64,000 nt of DNA from Lepidurus packardi (GCA_023053545.1 JAKZAN010000002.1:12768790-12832789); one strand, 5' to 3'; positions 12,101 to 24,094 are shown, counted from the stretch's first letter. Notes: generated by a model from the sequence alone, not told the origin. Translations and numbers: made by a program.

Positions 12101-12568
12101 CAACGTGGAGAAGGGAGGGGGGGAAATCCCGTCCTCGTTTCTTTTGCCCTAGCACCTTGCATATCCCTCATAGTGATGCTTATACAACCCGCGTAAATCT
12201 ACATGAAAATAAAAATAAATCAAAAATATAAAAAAAAAGAATGTCTCGACCCCGGAGTACCGGTTTCTCCATGTTCAAAATGGAAATGAGCCGGAACTTG
12301 CTTGACGCACAAGAGTTCTGTGCCTGCTTATGAAAACAGCCTCCTTTTTCTCGCTTAAACGGGGCTTTCTTCGGATCCCAAAAACCTTCTTAGCAAATTA
12401 GGAAATTTCATAAAAAAAAACTAAAATAATACAAAATTTCTAGGAAGAACCTACAATAAGATAAATTTAGAAAAAATAAGGTAGGAATAGGGTTAATCTA
12501 CATGATAATGATTCAAATGGAGGTAATTGATCCGTTTTTATGAATCAGGAAGTGAAAATCAAACTTAC
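9120..12568 (-). other. Intron with 109-bp minisatellite
   Basis: 3.4-kb intron with donor GTAAGT (12568-12563). It carries the ~109-bp array at 9240-10028; the rest (10030-12560) is AT-rich single-copy-looking sequence with short A-runs and repeated 'aaattctc' motifs near 11200-11530. No coding segment was recognised. Confidence 0.65.
9240..10028. repeat. ~109-bp minisatellite, about 7 copies
   Basis: TGTTCAGTTGTTGAACTAAT recurs at about 9319, 9451, 9566, 9676, 9786, 9896 and 10006. Each is followed by GAAGTTTCGAATGTTTTG and GGGACTGTTCCTCGTAACTT. TTCAGTTGTTGAA is an internal near-palindrome in every unit. Indels distinguish the early copies; later copies are near identical. Confidence 0.93.
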
Positions 12569-12681
12569 AGCAAATCGAGAAGGCGTGGATTCCATAGTAT
12601 TCCGCGTCATGGGTCCGGACAATACCGGCGTGACGGGTGCACTTCCTCTTCGCTCACCACACGCTTTTTCGTACGACGTAT
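12569..12681 (-). CDS. raskol/SYNGAP1: RasGAP family, first common exon (RRGSAP motif)
   Basis: 113-bp internal exon with acceptor GTTTCCTTTAG and donor GTAAGT. It starts with two bases (AT), carries 37 codons and ends in phase 0. It encodes TSYEKACGERRGSAPVTPVL and ends MESTPSRFA, running straight into NFFSKRSF of the next exon. The two entry bases need one leftover base upstream. The exons ending at 20733, 32357 and 40596 all leave exactly one G, giving GAT (Asp). This makes it the convergence point of three alternative N-termini. The RRGSAP stretch resembles a 14-3-3/phospho-Ser site (inference). Confidence 0.87.
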
Positions 12682-12935
12682 CTAAAGGAAACAAGAAAAA
12701 AAAAAGAAATAAAGATCACCGCCAAAAGTTAAGTGAACAAAGAAACCAAGTTTCAACACCTCGTCCATTCATTTCCGCGAGTTTTTTTTTTAGTTTTAGT
12801 TGTGGTTTTTTACAAGAAATACTTTTTTAGTTGGGGTTTAGCTTTCTTTAGGTTGTTTCACCCGCGAAACCTTTAAATTCCACCCCAAGTAATGATATTT
12901 CCCCTCTTCAACGGCTCTCCAGTTTTCCCGCCCAC

Positions 12936-12953
12936 CACGTGCAAGATGGCGGC
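12936..12953 (+). promoter_or_regulatory. E-box CACGTG next to YY1-like AAGATGGCGGC
   Basis: CACGTG at 12936-12941 is followed by AAGATGGCGGC at 12943-12953, the textbook YY1 core found near transcription starts. It lies in a GC-richer pocket of the intron just upstream of the common exon on the minus strand. Motif identity is seen; function is inferred only. Confidence 0.35.
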
Positions 12954-13924
12954 CGGATGCGTGAACCAAAAGAGACGTGACACTTCAAGTCTGTTTTTCT
13001 CTTTGGAAAAATGCACCCCGCGGACTTTTTCACTCCTACAGCCCCTTGTCCTTACAATAAGGTGACATTTGCCCTTGCCGCGTTTATATCGCAAGCAAAC
13101 CACGTCCAAACTTTATCTTCCGTTTCCCCATCGCCACTTTTCGTTCCTGTCGCCACCGCAAAGAAGGGGACTGACTACCTAGCCATTGTTCTAAACGATC
13201 TAACCTTCCCTGTAGGAAGAAGAATTGACGGAGACGCTTGAAATATCGCTCTTCAACACGTTCAACTTGTCGAGTCAAAGATATGCCATGTCCCGAAAAG
13301 AATTTCAAAGACATGCTACAAAACCACCACACCTTAATCTTTCACTGGTTACTGCGTGTAGCCACCACAATTATACGCTGTGGGCTATAACTCACTGTCT
13401 TGATGCAAATGAGCTCTAAAGCTTCTCATCCATTACGTTTTTCTCTCCCAGAAATCAAGTTGAGAATCCTTCAAAGATAAAAATAAAACAATCTAGGAGA
13501 AAAGTCTCACCAGAAAAAGCAGGCCAAAGGGAGCGAGAAAGAGGTTAAGCTAAATATAATGTTACCCGCGAACGACTATCAACAACTTAACAAGCGTTGT
13601 GTTCAAACCCTACAGACACACACGTAACACAACTTGAATCTATTTTGCGTAGAACTCGAATGTCGTGGCATGCGATGTGGTGGATGTATCGTTTGGGAGT
13701 TCATTGGTCGCTATAGGCAACCACCACAATGATTCATAATAGACTTTTTCGAAAAGCCAGCTTACATCCTTAGAAACAATCAGTTTGTCACTAGTATCCC
13801 TGTACTTCCAAATAACGAAAATAGACCTTGTCAACATCCTAGGAAGAGTGCTTATCTTGTGTTTTGTTGTCTGTTGTGTTTGTTGTGCTTACAAAACAAA
13901 CAAACAGTGTTTTCACGTGGAAAA

Positions 13925-14225
13925 GTAAACTCTATAACCGCAATAAGGACCACATTCCTGGGTCTAAATGTGGGAAAATAGACCTTAGTGACGTCAAACA
14001 CCAATAGAGGCGTTTTTGCTATGTTTTAGCATTGAAAAATAGATTCTAATAGCACAAAATGGCGATAAGGACGACGTTCCTATGTTTAAACGTCAAAAAC
14101 TGAACCTTAGTGACACCAAACAGCAATAGGGGCGTTTTTGCTGTCTTAACGTAGGTAAAGTAGACTCTAACAACATCAAGCCACCAATAAGGACGACATT
14201 CCTATGCTTTAACACGCGATAATGG
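13925..14225 (-). repeat. CGCCCTTAT family, reverse orientation
   Basis: Alternating half-units: CCTTAGTGACGTCAAACACC / AATAGAGGCGTTTTTGCTAT and GGCGATAAGGACGACGTTCC. Read in reverse complement these are the CATAGGAA-CGCCCTTAT and TGTCACTAAGG elements of the dispersed family. Confidence 0.88.
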
Positions 14226-14294
14226 TCTTAACGTCCAAACCATTTCTGTGACTTGAATTCATTTTTGTCACAAGCGAGCCACGAGCAACACTAC

Positions 14295-14308
14295 TGCCCT
14301 CTAGCGCC
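14295..14308 (+). promoter_or_regulatory. CTCF-like motif
   Basis: TGCCCTCTAGCGCC resembles the reverse complement of the CTCF core (CCASYAGRKGGC). It is one of four similar motifs in this window, all in the same orientation. Binding is not shown. Confidence 0.3.
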
Positions 14309-14929
14309 TACTACTGCACGATCTTTCACTTTCTTTCGCATTGGAGGTTTTTCACGTGCCTAGCCTTCATTAAGCATCATTAGAATGTTTTCGCCGTAAG
14401 AAAAAAAGGAAGAAGAAAAGCCTGGAAGCTCTAACCTATTTATGCAATACAATTAAAGTTAAGAGCAGCAATTTGGCGGGAGGGGAATCCTTGAGTAGAT
14501 ATACGCCTTAACAAACTTTCCCTTTCTATTGTACAAAACTTATGACTTTTGGGGGAACATGATGCATAATTTACAACTTTCGTGTCCTACACACGTGAGA
14601 GATCAAGCGCAGGCCAGCGATCGTTAGATATAATCATTATTCCTTCGCTTTCTTCAACTACAAATACTCTTTTGATGTGCCATGTGCAATCAGGGGAACG
14701 GTTGAAACGCTTCTGCTGTCAAATCCAAGATCATCATTTCATCTCTTATGTATACCCCCCCTCCCAAAAGAAGGCCAATCTCTTCTATAACAAACTATTC
14801 CGTACCTGATCCGAGTAGGAAAGTACGAACGGCAGTTGCCTCCAAAGAGAACTGACTTTCGTAGAAAATCGTCAAACAAGGTCAACTAAGATCAATCTTA
14901 AACTCCTAAGATGATACATGATGTTTTAG

Positions 14930-15440
14930 CGTGGAAAAGTAAACTCTATAACCGCAATAAGGACACATTCCTGGGTCTAAATGCGGAAAAGTAGACCTTA
15001 GTGACATCAAACACCAATAGAGGCGTTTTTGCTATGTTTTAGCATTGACAAGTAGATTCTAATAGCACTAAAACGGCGATAAGGACGACGTTCCTATGTT
15101 TAAATGGGAAAAAGTAGGCCTTAGTGACATCAAGTACCAATAGAGGCGTTTTCGCTATGTTTTAGCATTGAAAAGTAGATTCTAATAGCACAAAACGGCG
15201 ATAAGGACGACGTTCCTATGTTTAAATGGGGAAAAGTAGGCCTTAGTGACATCAAGCACCAATAGAGGCGTTTTCGCTATGTTTTAGCATTGAAAAGTAG
15301 ATTCTAATAGCACAAAACGGCGATAAGGACGACGTCCCTATATTTAAATGGGGAAAACTAAACCTTAGTGACGCCAAACAGCAATAGGGGCGTTTTTGCT
15401 GCTTTAACGTCGGTAAAGTAGACTCTATTAACATCAAAGT
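14930..15440 (-). repeat. CGCCCTTAT family, well-preserved dimeric array
   Basis: Three to four copies of a ~118-bp unit made of two diverged ~58-60-bp monomers. Each unit shows AGAGGCGTTTTCGCTATGTT (monomer A) and GGCGATAAGGACGACGTTCC (monomer B), separated by AGTAGA/AGTAGGCCTTAGTGACATC. This is the clearest dimeric higher-order form of the family. Confidence 0.92.
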
Positions 15441-16379
15441 TTCCCTTCCTAAGATGATAGTTGACCTCGACAGCCTCGATTGCTGATTGTTTCGACACAA
15501 ACTATACCAGAGCTCACTCAAAGCCTTACACTTCAACCGTTGAACGTTCTAAAGGTTTTACTATTGAAGTTTCATTGTATTTGCTAGTTTCTAGAGCTAC
15601 GACAGTTCAATTCGTTCTTGACACTCGGCAAAAAGTGTCAAACATTCCCAAACTTCACTTCTACAGCAATGTAAACTGTCTTACAATCGAAGTTTAATAC
15701 TTTAGACCAGTATTCACACTAAACTGACCTTATTAATGCGTATTTAGTGTTTTTGCACCGTAAGAAAATAGCTTCTTAAACGTTTTACGATAGAATTTGA
15801 ACCCTTTACAACAGTATAACGCTTATTGGCGTATAGTTAGGTTATAAAACAAATTGCAATTTGACCACATTCTTTCCTAATCGTTACTACATAACCTGAC
15901 AACCTATATAGCCCCGTTAACCTCACAGACGACACGGCGATCTCTCTAGGGGTTCGTTATACTCGGCGGCGCCCAGAAAAAACGTAAGAAAAACGATTTA
16001 TCCAAGCATTCCTTCCCACCCAATGTGTCTCTATTGTCCCGTTAACCATACCCAACAATGACCAAATCCGGTCCGCTGTTTATTCGCAGGAATTTCAATT
16101 GGAATCCACCCCCCTTCTTAACCGTGTTTTCAACTCTTCCTCCCAAATGCAAGTCCAAATGCAAGTCCAAATGCAAGTCCAAATGCAAGCCAAAATGCAA
16201 GCCAAAATGTGCAAATCTCGTTACACTTTTGTCAGTCACGAGCTCAACCAAGCTTGAAATTGGCAAATGCCCAACTTAATCCACAACCCACAACGTTTCT
16301 CCGGTTTCCAATACCTTAAAATCAACACCTTCCTCCTCTTCCCTTCGTAGGTTTCACACTTCACTCAACTTTTATACTT

Positions 16380-17440
16380 TAGTCTACTACTAAGATTCGA
16401 CTACTTAGTATCTCTTGACCAATTTCTTAAAGATTCCACTAATTAAAGTAATTGTAGACACATATCTCAAGGATTCGACTAGTTAAAGCACCTCTAGACT
16501 ACCTAACCCTCTTGCAGAGGCTGATAGTCAAGAATTTCTTAAATAAATTTCCTTAATTTGTCCAAGATTCGACTACTTAGTATCTCTTGACAAATATCTT
16601 AAAGATTCCACTAATTCAAGTAATTTTAGACAAATATCTCAAGGTTTCGACTAGTTAAAGCACCTCTACACTACCTAACACTCTTGCAGAAGCTGATAGT
16701 CAAGAATTTCTTAAATAAATTTCTTTAATTTGTCCAAGATTCGACTATTTAGTATCTCTTGACAAATATCTCAATGATTCCACTAATTAAAGTAATTTTA
16801 GACACATATCTCAAGGATTCGACTAGTTAAAGCACCTCTAGACAACCTAACACTCTTGCAGAAGCTGATAGTCAAGAATTTCTTAAATAAATTTCTTTAA
16901 TTTGTCCAAGATTCGACTACTTAGTATATCTTGACAAATATCTCAAAGATTCCACTAATTAAAGTAATTTTAGATTATATCTCAAGGTTTCGACTACTTT
17001 CGACGACTACAGCACCTCTAGACAACCTCTTGCAGAAGCTGATAGTCAAAAATTTCTTTAATAAATTTTAATAAATTTCTTTAATTTGTCCAAGATTCGA
17101 CTACTTAGTATCTCTTGACAAATATCTCAATGATTCCACTAATTAAAGTAATTTTAGACACATATCTCAAGGATTCGACTACTTTCGACGACTACAGCAC
17201 CTCTAGACAACCTCTTGCAGAAGCTGATAGTCAAGAATTTCTTTAAGAAATTTTAATAAATTTCTTTCATTTGTCCAAGATTCGACTATTTAGTATCTCT
17301 GGACTAATATCTCAGAGATTCCACTAATTAAACTAATTTTAGACAAATATCTCAAGGATTCGACTACTTAAAGCACCTCTGGACAACCCAACACTCTTGC
17401 AGAAGCTGATTCTAGAATTCTAGTCAAGAATTTCTTTAAT
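16380..17440. repeat. ~172-bp tandem array, about 6 copies
   Basis: AAGATTCGACTACTTAGTAT recurs at about 16392, 16564 and 16736 and onward at a ~172-bp period. Each is followed by a TCCACTAATTAAAGTAATTT segment, CTCAAGGATTCGACTAGTTA, and CTCTTGCAGAAGCTGATAGT. Later copies show an extra TTTCGACGACTACAG insert. Monomer length is satellite-like. Confidence 0.92.
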
Positions 17441-17961
17441 AGAAACAAGGTGATGTTTACCTAGAGGCGAACTGGACATCACACTAGCAATACAGGACTT
17501 CCTAAACGTAGCCACTTTAAGTTTAGGCCGGGATGGCGAGAGTAATCGTAGCCGCATGGTTTTGATTCTATTGTTTACGTGTTTTCGTTATCTCAAATCC
17601 GACTTAATTCCGTTCTCAATCAACACATGAATCACAATAACAAGCGGCCGTGGCCTGGAAATTCCCGTTCCAAATTGGAATTCCAATGAATCAATGGAAT
17701 TGGACGTAAACGAAAACACGACCTACATTTTCAACTTTAACTACGACTGTAGCACATTGAGGTACGACGTACACTTAGTTGAACTCAATGTAGTTTAGTT
17801 AGTTCCAGAGTAAGGTGTCGAAGCGTGTAACGGCTGCGAAGGGAATGCCAACACTAATGAATGTAACGTCTTTCTCCGGCAAACGGTTAGCGTCTTGTAT
17901 TGAATGTACTGGAATCTAAGCTACGGTTTCGGCTCACGGCTCAAGCTAAGCCAACCATCCG

Positions 17962-18507
17962 TTGCCAACTAAAAGGGAACCTCATCTAAACCTGCCAGGT
18001 ATGGACCATCACATCCAAGGAACGATCTTTGGGACTCTTGATCCGAAAGTCCACGTTAGAACCTGTCCGGTCCTTCCCTATACGCTATGCATTATGGCGT
18101 TATTTGGCGTGCAGTGTAATAACGCTACAGGCTATTCAATAGACAAGAGCTTCGCCTTATTCCCTGGTTGGTGGCTCGGTTGTTTTCTCTTGCCCAGAGT
18201 GTATAGGGAAATTTTTGAAAAAGGTTTTCTGAAGCGCAACGAATCGAAAGGAAACTTACACCGCACATATCGACCCTCCCTCCTTCCCTTTTTCTTTGCC
18301 AACTGCCAAACAATTTGCTTCCATTCAATCTTGTCAACAATGCGGGGTGAAACGCCAATGCTTACAATGCAATTTTACTTTGGCTCAAACAAAGATCAAT
18401 ATACCTTTTTGAAAAAAAGGAATAACAAGATCGAGATTTCAGTTACGGATAAGATAGAAACGCAGCAAACTCCAAAACTAGTCAAAAAGTGTTTAAAAGA
18501 CCTCTGA
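17962..18507 (+). other. Unassigned open block, probably non-coding
   Basis: A 546-bp stop-free stretch on the plus strand without an ATG at its start and without a recognisable domain. The implied protein ends in a Lys-rich AT-driven tail. No splice-site pair or family similarity was recognised; likely a chance open frame. Confidence 0.2.
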
Positions 18508-18893
18508 ACCTTAAACAATAGCGAAAAGGAAGTGAATAGAAACTAAATGCCGCCCCTAATAAGACTGTTTGGACTTGCAAATTAGGCCCACCAAACTCGA
18601 AAGGGTTACCTGGAACGTCATCGGAGATACTCCGCCTTTTGCCACATGTTCGCCGTGCCCCCAATTTTTTGCTTTCTATGAATGCCTAATGAGTGTTACT
18701 TAGTCCAAGTCAGTCCCCTTTGTCCACATTACAAGTGAACTTTGCACGCTTTGCGAGCTTTGTGCCACGCAAACAGTTCCTTGCCAACCAAGTTCCAACA
18801 ATCGAGAGTCCTGAACTTGGAAGCGATTTTACCCATACGAAGGCCCATATCGTGCATGTCCTCCTCTCAGCCTTTGTCTCATACTCCACCCAT

Positions 18894-18909
18894 AAATGGG
18901 AAATAAATA
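18894..18909. repeat. Target-site duplication, left copy (LINE relic)
   Basis: AAATGGGAAATAAATA, 16 bp, exactly repeated at 19259-19274 after the poly-A tail of the LINE relic. Confidence 0.8.
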
Positions 18910-19258
18910 TCGAGCCAATATCAACAAATATCGAGCAAAACTGATTAGAGCTCACAGTTCTCTCAAATTGCACTTCAATCCGTTGAACTTTCTCACCAAC
19001 CCAAAACTTTTCCCTGCTGTTAAACTCTTTCTTTCCGAGACCAAACGGACTTTCTGCACCTCAACCTCCCAATACCACGGAAACATATTACTTGATACTG
19101 CTCCTCCTACTCTTACCCCTACCCACTTCCCTATCCCCCCCCTAATTTGTTATAAAGTTTTTAAGACTAAATCATGTAAATGATTTGACAATAAACAAGT
19201 CAGGCAACAGGCTTTCAGCCTACGCCCACAATTCAATTAAAAAAAAAAAAAAAAGAAA
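18910..19258 (+). mobile_element. 5'-truncated LINE relic, same family as 57.8-60.3 kb
   Basis: From about 18940 the sequence is homologous to the 3' end of the LINE at 57847-60257: GATTAGAGCTCACAGTTCTC here, GATTAGAGCCCACAGTTCCC there at about 59908. It continues through the end of ORF2 and the 3' UTR to GGCAACAGGCTTTCAGCCTA and a poly-A (19239-19254). A 16-bp target-site duplication flanks it (18894-18909 and 19259-19274). It retains only the C-terminal coding tail, so it is a dead-on-arrival copy. The first ~30 bases (AATATCAACAAATATCGAG) have no match in the larger copy and may be insertion-associated filler. Confidence 0.88.
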
Positions 19259-19530
19259 AAATGGGAAATAAATAAATAATAAAAATCAAACAAAAAATAA
19301 ATAATAAAAATCAAACAAATAATGAACAATAGAAATAAAAAAAATAAAGAAAAAAAATAATACTAAAAAAATACTAAAAAAATAAATAAAAAAAGAATTG
19401 AAAATAAAACAAAAAATAAAGAAAAAAATAAATAAATAAGAAAAAAATAAGAATAAAAAAAAATAAATAAAGAATAAAAATAAAAAAATAAATAATAATT
19501 AAAAAAAATAATAAAAATAAATAACTGCAT
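19239..19530. repeat. A-rich simple repeat (AAATA/AATAA)n
   Basis: Poly-A tail of the LINE relic running into about 270 bp of A-rich simple sequence with AAATAAATA and AAAAATAA units, almost lacking G and C. It probably grew by slippage from the poly-A and the AAATAAATA target site. Confidence 0.9.
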
Positions 19531-19741
19531 GTAAATCAATAAACTTGTTTTCGGTGAGCACGTAAATTCCCATTAACGCATGCAAAATAGTTCCGTGGAA
19601 ACTTCCAAGAATTGAAACAATTTAAATAGTTCATTACTTCAACTATTGTAAACTACTGAATCTCTTCAAACAGACATTCTTTCCTTCATTCTTTTCGGCG
19701 GTAACCTTGGCTCCTGTGGCAGATCATTCAAACATTGAACT

Positions 19742-20455
19742 ATAGACATAAACTACCCCATGGAATCTTTAAACAATAGTTAAACGAATTATTGAATAGT
19801 TTGGATGAGATACATCTAATTGAGGTAAATCTTTAAACAATAGTTAAACGAATTACTGAATAGTTTGGATTGAGATACACCTAATTGAGATAAATCTTTA
19901 AACAATAGTTAAACGAATTACTGAATAGTTTGGACTCAGATACATCTAATTAAGATAAATCTTTAAACAATAGTTAAACGAATTATTGAATAGTTTGGAT
20001 TGAGATACATCTAATTGAGGTAAATCTTTAAACAATAGTTAAACGAATTACTGAATAGTTTGGATTGAGATACATCTAATTGAGATAAATCTTTAAACAA
20101 TAGTTAAACGAATTACTGAATAGTTTGGATTCAGATACATCTAATTGAGATACATCTTTAAACAATAGTTAAACGAATTATTGAATAGTTTGGATTGAGA
20201 TACATCTAATTGAGGTAAATCTTTAAACAATAGTTAAACGAATTACTGAATAGTTTGGATTGAGATACATCTAATTCAGATAAATCTTTAAACAATAGTT
20301 AAACGAATTATTGAATAGTTTGGACTCAGATACATCTAATTGAGATACATCTTTAAACAATAGTTAAACGAATTACTGCATAGTTTGGATTGAGATACAT
20401 CTAATTGAGATACATCTTTAAACAATAGATAAACGAATTACTGAATAGTTTGAAC
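19742..20455. repeat. ~62-bp minisatellite, about 11 copies
   Basis: ATCTTTAAACAATAGTTAAA recurs every ~62 bp with CGAATTACTGAATAGTTTGG and GAGATACATCTAATTGAGAT. Variant positions (ATTGAATAG/ACTGAATAG, GGATTGAG/GGACTCAG) alternate between copies, suggesting dimer- or trimer-scale amplification. Confidence 0.95.
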
Positions 20456-20732
20456 AGTTGAATGAAAAACGAAAAATTGAGAAAATTGGGATAGTTTAAC
20501 TGGGGGATCCGATTTGGATCCATTGGATGGATCTCAATCCATCACTTTCAGGTTCCCGTTCCCATTCCCACCCCCGCGAGAAGTAGTCTTGACATTGACC
20601 TCTGGAGGGGGCGGCGATAGCGTGATAGCATGATAGCATGTCAGCATCAGCAATCTTTCCTTTTCCTTCTCTCTTACGCTGTTCTGCTCACACAAAATTC
20701 CCCCAAAATAAAAAAAATATTCCCAAAGATAC

Positions 20733-21102
20733 CTGACTCACAGCCGGAAGTATCTGACTGCTTGGCAAATTGGGCCAAACGGACGTAAAAAGTGGAATTC
20801 CGACGCGGTTTTGTGTTCACTACACTAACGGCTCTGCGTCGCCGACCCACACTATTGAGTAACGACGTCTCGGACGCCGTCATCCGTTCCACGTTCTCCG
20901 CCTCTTCTTTCCTGGGCAACTTTGCTGCGGCACTTTCCAAGCGCTGCCTTTCTTGTTGCTTGGGTAGCTTGTCATGCAAAAAGCTCGGAACTCGGCGTAC
21001 CAAGCCCGACTTTGTCGCCGAACGAACTGGCTGTCGCCCGGGCACGCTCTCCCGGCTCTTCCTTGCCTCGTTCGACGGCTCAAACGTTCTTTGACTCGCC
21101 AT
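20733..21102 (-). CDS. raskol/SYNGAP1: Alternative first coding exon (short isoform)
   Basis: ATG at 21102-21100 with a good start context (GACATGG) and an in-frame TAG two codons upstream. The upstream sequence is purine-rich on the minus strand, so it is not an acceptor; this is read as a translation start. The 123 codons begin MASQRTFEPSNEARKSRESV and include RRVPSFLHDKLPKQQERQR, RMTASETSLLNSVGRRRRAV and NSTFYVRLAQFAKQSDTS. It ends with one base before donor GTATCT, in phase with 12681. The segment is basic and Ser/Arg-rich, likely disordered. Coding density is clearly above the flanks. With the five common exons it gives about 379 codons to the window edge. Confidence 0.78.
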
Positions 21103-22402
21103 GTCCTACTCCCTCCCTCCTTCGCAACACTCAAAATGAAAACGTTCGAAATCAACACTCGAAAGGCTCGACTGGCTCACCCAGAACTTGGCTCAAGCAT
21201 TCAAGGCTCGGGTTCGAACAATGAATTATGCATTGCCCAAAAAGGCTTGGTGGTGCTCCTCTTCCTAGCTAAGCGCATTGCCGCATTCCAGGCGTAGGAT
21301 CAAGGATCGATGGTCAAACAACAGATCAAGTTGTCCCAAACTGTGATTTCCCTAGTTGCCGCCACGTTCTTTTCCAGCTTCGACCTTGTCTTGTCGCTTA
21401 GCTTGGTCCCAGCAAAAACCTTTTGGGTTCGGGGGGGCAAAAAGCTTTTAAGAGACTTGATGCACCCTCAGGCGCCACCTGACCATCACACACACACACC
21501 TGCGATGTATATTAAGTTCCAGTAGGAACAATCTAAGCCCAAATGGCAGGTGACGTCCTTATTCCACCTTTAGGAACTTTTCCACAACTTCCAACTTCAC
21601 AACACCTGCTCTTTGAAGAGTTGTGAAACAGCCAAAACGATGCAGAACAGCGTTACACGAAACCAATACGATCACGCGATCCCAAAGGATCCCAAAGGTA
21701 CAGGCACCGAACGAGCCAACAATGAATGTCCCTTCTTTTTCCCCTTCAACATCTCACACCCGGCACTGTAGCCAGCAACTAGCCAACTGAGTTAACTTAA
21801 CGGCCAAGACGGAAAAACTGAACTGGCTAGACACGAGAGGACTCAGTGACCGCAAGTAACTGGTCAAGTTTTCTTTCCACACTTCCACAAGTTCCCGGAG
21901 TTCGAGTCAATACACCAGAACGGCTTCATTTTTTGTATTTATTTATTTTCTATTTTTTTTTTAAAAGAAGAATCCGAGTAATGCTATTAGAGAAAACTTA
22001 AGCGGCTTAAGATTCCGTAAAGCTCCGAAGCTTCTTTTTTGTGTGGCACTTTAGTTCATTGTTGCAGCAGAGGACACCACTTTAGCTTGGTGTCGGAGTA
22101 TTTCAACAGTGAAATGACAGTTTAGACGCCCCGCCTAAACTCGTCCCTTTTGAATCTCCAATTCACCAACGCTTAAAGGTCATCAAAGTTCTATTACGAG
22201 GCCTAAATAGGGTTTGGCAACAATGAAATGCTTAAGCAACATTGAAAGTGAAGTAAGCCTGCCTTTGGCAAAAAAAGGAAGCGCTCATGGCCCATTTGGG
22301 TTGCGCTTTAGAGCAACACTGGTTCATTGTTGGCAACAATGAATTGCTGCCGTAAGTAGCTTTGGAAGCGTTCCTTTTGCCAGCAATATTTAGAAAAAAT
22401 AC

Positions 22403-23465
22403 CCCACTTTAGTATTGCCGAATGATTTAAGCTGAAAAGAGTTTCCTTTTGTGATAGAATTAACTTAAATGCGTGTTTTCTGTTTGTTGATTCACCACTT
22501 TAGTATTACCGAATGATTTAAGCTGAAAAGAGTTTCCTTTTGTGATAGAATTAACTTAAATGCGTGTTTTCTGTTTGTTGATTCACCACTTTAGTATTAC
22601 CGAATGATTTAAGCTGAAAAGAGTTTCCTTTTGTGATAGAATTAACTTAAATACGTGTTTTCTGTTTGTTGATTCAGTTCAAAGTCAATGAAAGCCATCG
22701 AACTTTCTTCGTCTGCACTCTTCAATGTAAGCAAAGTGTTGTATTGTGTGTACGTAAGTTAAGTGTAGTGAAAATGTAAGGTAACGTTAGTATTACCGAA
22801 TGATTTAAGCTGAAAAGAGTTTCCTTTTGTAATAGAATTAACTTAAATACGTGTTTTCTGTTTGTTGATTCAGTTCAAAGTCAATGAAAGCCATCGAAAT
22901 TTCTTCGTCTGAACTGTTCAATGTAAGCAAAGTGTTGTATTGTGTGTACGTAAGTTAAATGTAGTGAAAATGTAAGGTAACGTTAGTATTACCGAATGAT
23001 TTAAGCTGAAAAGAGTTTCCTTTTGTGATAGAATTAATTTAAATGCGTGTTTTCAGTTTGTTGAGTCACCACTTTAGTATTACCGAATGATTTAAGCTGA
23101 AAATAGTTTCTTTTGTGATAGAATTAACTTAAATACGTGTTTTCTGTTTGTTGATTCAGTTCAAAGTCAATGAAAGCCATCGAACTTCTTCGTCTGAACT
23201 GTTCAATGTCAACAAAGTGTTGTACTGTGTTTACGTAAGTTAAGTGTAGTGCAAATGTAAGGTAACGTTAGTATTACCGAATGATTTAAGCTGAAAAGAG
23301 TTTCCTTTTGTGATAGAATTAACTTAAATACGTGTTTTCTGTTTGTTGATTCAGTTCAAAGTCAATGAAAGCCATCGAACTTCTTCGTCTGAACTGTTCA
23401 ATGTCAACAAAGTGTTGTACTGTGTTTACGTAAGTTAAGTGTAGTGCAAATGTAAGGTAACGCTT
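22403..23465. repeat. 88-bp array merging into ~198-bp higher-order array
   Basis: Unit TTTAGTATTACCGAATGATT, AAGCTGAAAAGAGTTTCCTT, TGATAGAATTAACTTAAAT, then GTTTTCTGTTTGTTGATTCA. It occurs three times at 88-bp spacing (from about 22403, 22491, 22579). It then alternates with a ~110-bp segment (GTTCAAAGTCAATGAAAGCC ... GTAAGGTAACG) at ~198-bp spacing (about 22786, 22984, 23268). Confidence 0.92.
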
Positions 23466-24094
23466 CGCAATTCCAAGTTAAGTATCAATTTAAAGGCGAT
23501 ATCAAAGGAGTTCGACGTCACTGAGTAACTTTAAATTGAATTCCAAGTTATTTACGACGCTTTAAATCGGGTTTAAATCTTATTTTCAGCCTCGTAATAT
23601 AACTTTGATGTCCGTTAAGAAGTTCATTGGAGAGTAAAAAAAGGCCGGGGGATTACACTGTTACACACGAATTGCAGCCGCTTTTTGTCCACTAAAAGTT
23701 TAAGGTCGTGGAAAGCGGCGAACGTTACTTTTATTTATAAGCCATTGATACGAAGAGGCGTCTAGATATTGGAACCATATTGCGTTACACGGCACAATAC
23801 GGTTATCTGATAAGGACGCCAAAGCCCCACCTTTGGACCGCCATCTGAACGATAAGGTTCCGACACCGTTCACGTTCCCGTTCGGCTTGTGTGCAACTTG
23901 GCGTACGTCAAATAGTTCGCTCATATCTGGCTCAAAACTGAAACTTTCGCTTTCCAGATTTCCTATCCTTCAACTTTTACGACACACATGTGGTCAAGGC
24001 TTTTTCCCCACGCTCCTCATATCTCAGAGTCCTTGATTTGACAATTTAAAAATCAACATCGCACGCTTTCGCTCTCTCGGAAATTCATGACTTT

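Larger units (their letters stand above)
12682..20732 (-). other. Large intron with three arrays and a LINE relic
   Basis: About 8 kb. Contents in order: a GC-richer block with an E-box and YY1-like motif (12890-13420), CGCCCTTAT arrays (13925-14225, 14930-15440), a (AAGTCCAAATGC)n short repeat near 16148-16208, a 172-bp array (16380-17440), an unassigned open block (about 17960-18500), a LINE relic (18910-19258), an A-rich tract (19239-19530) and a 62-bp array (19742-20455). For transcripts starting at 53.8 or 32.7 kb this is part of a longer intron. Confidence 0.6.

Noticed and set aside
12540..12830. Plus-strand open frame over the common exon
   Set aside because: Antisense shadow of the exon at 12569-12681, which has correct splice sites and phase on minus.
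19742..20455. Regularly spaced repeats resembling a CRISPR array
   Set aside because: Spacers are themselves repeated; this is a simple tandem minisatellite in a eukaryotic intron.
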